From: Prevotella sp.
Lineage (GTDB): Bacteria > Bacteroidota > Bacteroidia > Bacteroidales > Dysgonomonadaceae
Assembly (NCBI GenBank): GCA_031263965.1
Contig: JAISES010000522.1
Coordinates: 1 to 11,880 of the forward strand
Direction of reading: 5' to 3'
Length of the DNA stretch: 11,880 nt
The stretch's first letter is position 1, and the number at the start of each line of letters is the position of its first letter. The position numbers and the translations under genes are program-made. Below the pieces are notes generated by a model. That model saw only the letters and a list, made by a program, of their open reading frames with translations. It was not told where the DNA came from and searched no databases. Positions 7,380 through 11,880 of this stretch are shown one piece after another.

Positions 7380-7387
7380 CAAATTTA
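7380..7387 (-). promoter_or_regulatory. Putative -7 box for the nitroreductase gene
   Basis: Read on the minus strand the bases are TAAATTTG, an exact match to TAnnTTTG, 27 nt before the ATG at 7352. No good TTTG is found at the -33 distance; TTTC (minus strand of 7412-7415) is nearest but spaced 24 nt away. Confidence 0.5.
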
Positions 7388-7452
7388 TAGAATAATAAGC
7401 GGATATACTGAGAAACTGTTCGCTTTTTTAAGTAAAATTCACAACATTGTAA

Positions 7453-7481
7453 AGAATGATTATTGATATATTATACATTCT
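7453..7481. promoter_or_regulatory. Inverted repeat in the divergent promoter region, possible operator
   Basis: AGAATG (7453-7458) and CATTCT (7476-7481) form a perfect 6-bp inverted repeat with a 17-nt A/T-rich spacer. It ends 14 nt before the TATCTTTG box at 7496 and so covers the -33 zone of the rightward promoter. This is suggestive position and symmetry only. Confidence 0.25.
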
Positions 7482-7495
7482 ATCAGCGGATAATT

Positions 7496-7503
7496 TATCT
7501 TTG
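7496..7503 (+). promoter_or_regulatory. Putative -7 promoter box for the lnb-like/phosphatase-fold/secA cluster
   Basis: TATCTTTG matches TAnnTTTG exactly and lies 20 nt before the ATG at 7524. Together with the leftward box at 7380-7387 it makes the 171-nt gap a divergent promoter region. Confidence 0.6.
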
Positions 7504-7523
7504 TATTCGAAAACATTTTGAAT

Positions 7524-8750
7524 ATGCGAAAAGTAATTATTTTCTTACTCTTCATTATAAGCTTTGTTCAGTTAAATGCTCAACAATATAATTATTCTCA
7601 AATTGTACTGAGTGATTCCGCACAAATAAGCCTTCTTACCAATACTCCCTGGAATGGTGCAGTTTATGCACTATATGGACATACATCTATACGGGTTCAT
7701 GATCCTATCCGTAAGATCGATTCCGTATTTAATTATGGCATATTCAACATGAGCAAGGAAAACTTTATGGTTCTTTATGTAAAAGGAGAAACCGATTATA
7801 TGGTTGTTGCAATTGAATACTGTCATTATCTGAAAGAATACCGTGAACGGGGAGTCGGCGTCATAGAGCAGGTATATAATCTCACACAGAAAGAAAAACA
7901 GGAAATATTTGATGCGCTGGTTATCAACTCCCTACCGGAAAACAGGGTATATAGGTATAATCATTTTTACAACAATTGCTCAACACGTCCGCGGGATATT
8001 ATAGAGAAATATGTAAATGGAAAAATAGAATATACACCAACAAATAAGCAACAAACTTACCGGGATTTAGTGCATGAATGCGTTGATATACAGCCGTGGA
8101 CTAAGTTTGGTATAGATTTAGTGATCGGCGCCGGTGCAGATAAAATAATAACAGACAGGCAAAAAGATTTCCTTCCGCTCTATTTGATGAATGCCAATGA
8201 AGGTGCCAAAATAAAAACTGACAGCACAGAAAGAAAATTAATCCTTTCAACAGCATATATTTTACAACCCATACCCTTAGTGAAAGATAATACTATACCG
8301 CCGCTTACAGTTGGAATAATGTTGCTCATTTTCACAATATGCCTGTCAGTATGGATATACAGGAAAAAACTGTACATTTTGGGTAAAATATTTGACACGC
8401 TACTATTTTTGATAGCCGGAACAGGAGGATGTATTATATTCTTTTTGATGTTTTTTTCGGAGCATCCGTGTACCAATCCAAACTGGAATATTATATGGCT
8501 AAATCCGCTGCAACTTCCGGTTGCACTATTATTCTTCGTAAAACCTCTCACGAAATGCTTAAGTTATTATCATTTTATTAACTTTGTGGCGCTTTTACTA
8601 TTTCTTCCGGCATGGTGTTTGATGCCACAACAATTAGAAATAGCTTTTATCCCGTATATCTTATCTGTTTGCTTAAGATCGGGAATGAATGTATTACAAC
8701 AAAAAACAAAGAAAAAAGCTGATTACAGTTTGCCTAAAGCAATAAGATGA
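7524..8750 (+). CDS. lnb: Lnb-like lipoprotein N-acyltransferase candidate (DUF4105 periplasmic domain plus five membrane helices)
   Basis: The 408-residue protein has a signal peptide or anchor (MRKVIIFLLFIISFVQLNAQ), a periplasmic domain (about 20-255) and five predicted membrane helices at about 262-280, 290-312, 325-340, 349-368 and 374-390. This layout matches Lnb of Bacteroides, which completes lipoproteins by acylating the N-terminal Cys amine in place of Lnt. Family motifs are YGHTSIRVHDP (51-61), FNYGIFN (69-75), YVKGETDY (85-92), YRYNHFYNNCSTRPRDIIEK (143-162) and, between helices 2 and 3, SEHPCTNPNWNIIWLNPLQL. H53 and C152 are the likely catalytic pair by analogy with papain-like thiol enzymes; this is inference. 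The ATG at 7524 is preferred over an in-frame TTG at 7518. The stop overlaps the next gene's start (ATGA). DUF4105 paralogues occur in this phylum, so the exact activity is not certain. Confidence 0.82.
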   Translation: MRKVIIFLLFIISFVQLNAQQYNYSQIVLSDSAQISLLTNTPWNGAVYALYGHTSIRVHDPIRKIDSVFNYGIFNMSKENFMVLYVKGETDYMVVAIEYCHYLKEYRERGVGVIEQVYNLTQKEKQEIFDALVINSLPENRVYRYNHFYNNCSTRPRDIIEKYVNGKIEYTPTNKQQTYRDLVHECVDIQPWTKFGIDLVIGAGADKIITDRQKDFLPLYLMNANEGAKIKTDSTERKLILSTAYILQPIPLVKDNTIPPLTVGIMLLIFTICLSVWIYRKKLYILGKIFDTLLFLIAGTGGCIIFFLMFFSEHPCTNPNWNIIWLNPLQLPVALLFFVKPLTKCLSYYHFINFVALLLFLPAWCLMPQQLEIAFIPYILSVCLRSGMNVLQQKTKKKADYSLPKAIR

Positions 8751-10342
8751 TAAGAATAATCACTTCATTAGCAGCAGTATTAACCATTACCGCAGTTCAG
8801 GCGCAAACTCCTGCGCACGAAACGCCAAAGCTGGTAATAGGTATTACTATTGATCAACTGCGGGGCGATTACCTTGAGTTATTCCAAAGCACTTTTTCCG
8901 AAGGTGGCTTTAAACGCTTACTCAATGGAGGATTGGTTTATCAAAATATAAGATTCGATTTTCCCTGTCCGGACGATGCATCGGCTATAGCTACAATATA
9001 CACAGGAGCCATGCCATTTTATCATGGAATTGTAGGGAATCGGAAGTATCCGGTATCTGCACAGCAAATAGTATCATCGTTTTCCGATCCCGCGTTTCTG
9101 GGAAATTACACACAAGATAAAGTCTCGCCATTGGCTTTAAAAACATCTACAATTACTGATGAACTGAAAATATCATCTTCCGGTAATTCCGATGTTTACT
9201 CATTTGCGCCACAAATCAGCCAGGCGCTGATTACAGCAGGACAAAGAGGAAATTCGGCTTTTTGGGTGGACGATTATACAGGCAAATGGGCTTCGACTAC
9301 GTTCTACAAAAACTTTTATTGGTCGGTAGATCAGGATAATAGGAGCGGCTCCGACTTTTCATCAAAAGCCTGGACAATGTATTGGTCTCCGTTGCTCAGC
9401 GCCGCAGAATATAAAGCTTTTCCTTTCATACAGGGAGATAAACGGGGTTTTTCTCATGGAACCGGTAATAACAAAGAAACATATATCCTGGCCAAGAAAA
9501 TGCCGGCTGTTAATGAAAATGTCAGAAATTCAGCTATGACATTATTGGCCAAAGCCGAATTGGGGAAACGTATAAGTCCTGACTTTTTGTCTCTGACATT
9601 CTATGCCGGCAACTATCCGGATGTTTCGGACTATTCTGTCGAAATACAGGATATATATACCAGGCTGGACAGGGAAATGGAAAAACTGCTTAATGAAGTA
9701 GACCGGACAGTCGGGCTGAAGAACACACTGATATTTATCGCATCGACAGGATATTATAATTTCGCAGACTCGGATTTCAAGAATGAAGCCGGCAATAACC
9801 TGCCGGAAAACAAATTCCACATCAACCGTTGTGAGGCTCTTCTCAATATGTATCTTATGGCCATATACGGCAGAGATAACCAGTGGGTAGATAAGTTTTA
9901 CAATGGGCAGATATACCTGAACCGAAAACTGATTAAAGATAAAAATATATCCTTACAGGAAATACAGGGCAAAGCAGCTGAGTTTGTATCGGAATTTTCC
10001 GGAGTACAAGAAGTTTATACCTCTTACCAAATACGGCATGGGCAATGGAATCCTGTAATGGAATACTACACAAACGGATATACGCGGGAGACAACCGGCG
10101 ATCTTTTTGTTGAACTTCAACCCGGATATAAAGTCGTAAATGAACAGGATGCTTCATTCAAAGAAAAACAGGTGCGGAACAATGCTGTTGTATGCCCTGT
10201 TATATTTTTTGGCAACAACATAAAACCGGCAAAGGTAAAAAGAACTATAAAGGCCACCGAAATAGCGCCCACAGTATCTTATATTATGCGCATCCGGTCT
10301 CCGAATGCCGCAAAAGAACAACCTTTACAGGAATTACTTTAA
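8747..10342 (+). CDS. Exported alkaline-phosphatase-superfamily protein, probably catalytically degenerate
   Basis: The 531-residue protein has a signal peptide (residues 1-19, cleaved near VQA-Q) and the type I phosphodiesterase/PafA-like fold. Landmarks are [15 protein letters not shown] (29-43, with metal-ligand D36), [16 protein letters not shown] (53-68), [15 protein letters not shown] (84-98), [17 protein letters not shown] (171-187), [17 protein letters not shown] (299-315) and [14 protein letters not shown] with EIAPTV (484-510). Against PafA/NPP enzymes several active-site positions appear replaced. The nucleophile Thr position is not conserved ([12 protein letters not shown], 72-83). 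The DxxxH metal motif reads NYPDV (289-293), DH of DHG reads S333-T334, the Lys-x-Arg substrate site is absent near 152-160, and the final His before the IFFG strand is missing (472-481). These comparisons are from memory of the family. Translation is coupled to lnb by a 4-nt overlap. Role unknown; a scaffold or regulator in the envelope, or a divergent enzyme, are possibilities. Confidence 0.82.
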   Translation: MIRIITSLAAVLTITAVQAQTPAHETPKLVIGITIDQLRGDYLELFQSTFSEGGFKRLLNGGLVYQNIRFDFPCPDDASAIATIYTGAMPFYHGIVGNRKYPVSAQQIVSSFSDPAFLGNYTQDKVSPLALKTSTITDELKISSSGNSDVYSFAPQISQALITAGQRGNSAFWVDDYTGKWASTTFYKNFYWSVDQDNRSGSDFSSKAWTMYWSPLLSAAEYKAFPFIQGDKRGFSHGTGNNKETYILAKKMPAVNENVRNSAMTLLAKAELGKRISPDFLSLTFYAGNYPDVSDYSVEIQDIYTRLDREMEKLLNEVDRTVGLKNTLIFIASTGYYNFADSDFKNEAGNNLPENKFHINRCEALLNMYLMAIYGRDNQWVDKFYNGQIYLNRKLIKDKNISLQEIQGKAAEFVSEFSGVQEVYTSYQIRHGQWNPVMEYYTNGYTRETTGDLFVELQPGYKVVNEQDASFKEKQVRNNAVVCPVIFFGNNIKPAKVKRTIKATEIAPTVSYIMRIRSPNAAKEQPLQELL

Positions 10343-10377
10343 AACAACAATCGATTAAAAATAAAACAACTAAATAT

Positions 10378-11880
10378 ATGGGATTCGCAGATATTTTAAC
10401 ATCATTATTCGGAAATAAATCTCAACGGGATTTGAAAGAAATAAATCCTTATGTAGATAAGATAAAGACCATATATCCTGAAATTGAACGTATGTCGCAT
10501 GACGAATTACGGGCAAAAACGAAAGAAGTAAGACAGCGTATTCAGGATTATGTTACTCAGGAAAAGAATCTGATAGCCGAGCTAAAAGCCAAGGTGGAAA
10601 CATTGGAAATAGACCAGCGTGAAGATGTATGGGCAGAAGTCGATAAACAGGAAAAACAAATAACAGACAAATATGAAGAAATTTTGGAGCAGGTGCTACC
10701 GGAAGTTTTCTCCATTGTCAAAGATACAGCGCGCCGTTTTAAACAAAATGAAGAAATAGAAGTTACTGCAACAGACTTTGATCGAAAATTGGCAGAAACG
10801 AAAGACTTCGTACGCATTGAAGGTGATAAAGCCATCTATTTAAATCACTGGATTGCCGGAGGAAATGAAATTGTCTGGGATATGATACATTACGATGTGC
10901 AGCTATTTGGCGGAGTTGTACTTCATAAAGGTAAAATCGCTGAAATGGCTACTGGGGAAGGTAAAACACTCGTTGGTACTTTGCCTGTATTTTTGAATGC
11001 ATTAACAGGAAATGGAGTGCATGTGGTAACTGTGAACGATTACCTGGCAAAACGCGACTCGGAGTGGATGGGGCCGATCTATATGTTCAACGGATTATCC
11101 GTCGATTGTATAGACAAGCATCAGCCAAACTCGGAAGGACGGCGCCAGGCTTATCAGGCCGATATTACATTTGGGACAAACAACGAATTCGGATTCGATT
11201 ATCTGCGTGATAATATGGCTGTTAATCCATCTGATCTTGTGCAACGCAAGCATAATTTTGCAATTGTCGATGAGGTTGACTCCGTATTGATAGACGATGC
11301 CCGTACTCCATTGATTATTTCGGGGCCGGTACCGCGCGGCGAACAACAGTTATTCGAAGAATTCCGCCCCCGCGTTGAAATACTGGTAAAGGCCCAGCGT
11401 GAATTAGCAACCAGACTACTGGCCGAAGCCAGAGTGAAAATGAATTCGGAAGATAAGAAAGTACAGGAAGAAGGTTCTTTGCTGCTGTACCGTTCGTTTA
11501 AGGGGTTGCCTAAGAATAAACCGCTTATCAAGTTCTTGAGCGAACCGGGTATCAAATCATCTATGTTGAAAACCGAAGAACATTACATGTCGGAGCAAAT
11601 GCGTAACATGCATATCGTTACAGATGACCTGTATTTCGTAATCGACGAGAAGAACAATAGCATAGAACTCACCGACAAGGGTATAGACCTGTTGACGGGA
11701 AATTCGGATGACCCTTTATTCTTTGTATTGCCTGATATTAGCGCACAGCTTTCCGAACTTGAAAACCTGTCATTGGCAGACAGCGAAAAAGCTGAAAAGA
11801 AAGATGAGCTGATGCAGAATTACTCAATCAAATCCGAACGTGTTCACACAGTCAATCAGCTGCTTAAAGCTTATGCGTTG
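10378..11880 (+). CDS. secA: Preprotein translocase ATPase SecA, 5' part (runs off the window)
   Basis: The first 501 residues of SecA, the motor that drives unfolded preproteins through SecYEG, are present; the frame stays open to the right edge. The start [19 protein letters not shown] is typical. Walker A is MATGEGKT (190-197), followed by [34 protein letters not shown] and Walker [22 protein letters not shown] (297-317). The preprotein cross-linking domain begins after this. Compared with E. coli SecA, where Walker A starts near residue 102, the N-terminal region is nearly 90 residues longer. One insertion is a charged, probably helical stretch (about 59-105) and another lies around 125-170 ([10 protein letters not shown] to [10 protein letters not shown]). 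This enlargement is characteristic of Bacteroidetes SecA. It starts 35 nt after the phosphatase-fold gene with no clear TAnnTTTG box between, so cotranscription is likely. Confidence 0.97.
   Translation, partial: MGFADILTSLFGNKSQRDLKEINPYVDKIKTIYPEIERMSHDELRAKTKEVRQRIQDYVTQEKNLIAELKAKVETLEIDQREDVWAEVDKQEKQITDKYEEILEQVLPEVFSIVKDTARRFKQNEEIEVTATDFDRKLAETKDFVRIEGDKAIYLNHWIAGGNEIVWDMIHYDVQLFGGVVLHKGKIAEMATGEGKTLVGTLPVFLNALTGNGVHVVTVNDYLAKRDSEWMGPIYMFNGLSVDCIDKHQPNSEGRRQAYQADITFGTNNEFGFDYLRDNMAVNPSDLVQRKHNFAIVDEVDSVLIDDARTPLIISGPVPRGEQQLFEEFRPRVEILVKAQRELATRLLAEARVKMNSEDKKVQEEGSLLLYRSFKGLPKNKPLIKFLSEPGIKSSMLKTEEHYMSEQMRNMHIVTDDLYFVIDEKNNSIELTDKGIDLLTGNSDDPLFFVLPDISAQLSELENLSLADSEKAEKKDELMQNYSIKSERVHTVNQLLKAYAL

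Noticed and set aside
7397..7425. AAGCG/CGCTT stem followed by a T run in the divergent intergenic region
   Set aside because: The loop is 15-19 nt and the stem short, and no upstream transcript needs ending there on the plus strand. It is more likely chance in AT-rich DNA.
8180..8551. 123-codon minus-strand open frame within the lnb-like gene
   Set aside because: It lies wholly antisense to a well-supported coding region, has no family motif, and fits a shadow of the membrane-helix codons.
11199..11555. 118-codon minus-strand open frame within secA
   Set aside because: It is antisense to the Walker B and following SecA sequence, with low-complexity Ser-rich translation typical of a shadow frame.
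1..11880. Mobile element, defence system or CRISPR array
   Set aside because: I saw no transposase, integrase, recombinase, toxin-antitoxin pair, terminal repeats or regularly spaced repeats. All large genes are core metabolic or envelope functions.

Overview
The window looks like a chromosomal segment from a member of the Bacteroidetes, most likely order Bacteroidales. A Dysgonomonas-like genome is plausible but not proven. The reasons are an AT-rich composition, no Shine-Dalgarno motifs before the starts, several TAnnTTTG-type promoter boxes, SecA with the enlarged N-terminal region of this phylum, a long-form pyrophosphate-dependent phosphofructokinase and an Lnb/DUF4105-type envelope protein. 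I see no insertion sequence, phage, CRISPR array, tRNA or rRNA. The content is mostly core metabolism and envelope biogenesis.

Left part (1-4668, all + strand): the 3' end of a cation diffusion facilitator, then an RNase HI with an N-terminal viroplasmin-like hybrid-binding domain, then a compact nadA-nadB-nadC operon. The operon converts aspartate to nicotinate mononucleotide: NadB oxidises aspartate to iminoaspartate, NadA condenses it with dihydroxyacetone phosphate to quinolinate, and NadC makes NaMN. nadA and nadB are 9 nt apart and nadB overlaps nadC by 14 nt. A promoter-like box lies just upstream of nadA.

Middle (4669-6749): a 351-nt A/T-rich intergenic stretch with one unproven 54-codon ORF and A/T-tract inverted repeats. 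It is followed by pfp, whose GGDD and PKTIDGD motifs indicate pyrophosphate rather than ATP as phosphoryl donor. A strong symmetrical hairpin with A and T tracts separates pfp from the convergent next gene and probably terminates both.

Right part (6750-11880): a minus-strand SagB-like nitroreductase with an export signal. Across a 171-nt divergent promoter region lies a plus-strand cluster: an Lnb-like protein (periplasmic domain plus five predicted membrane helices), an exported alkaline-phosphatase-superfamily protein whose start overlaps the lnb stop (ATGA), and secA, which runs off the window end.

The point most worth following is the phosphatase-fold protein. It keeps fold landmarks of PafA/NPP-type enzymes but seems to lack the nucleophile, most metal ligands and the substrate-binding Lys/Arg. 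It may be a pseudo-enzyme translationally coupled to a lipoprotein-modifying enzyme and placed beside the secretion motor gene.
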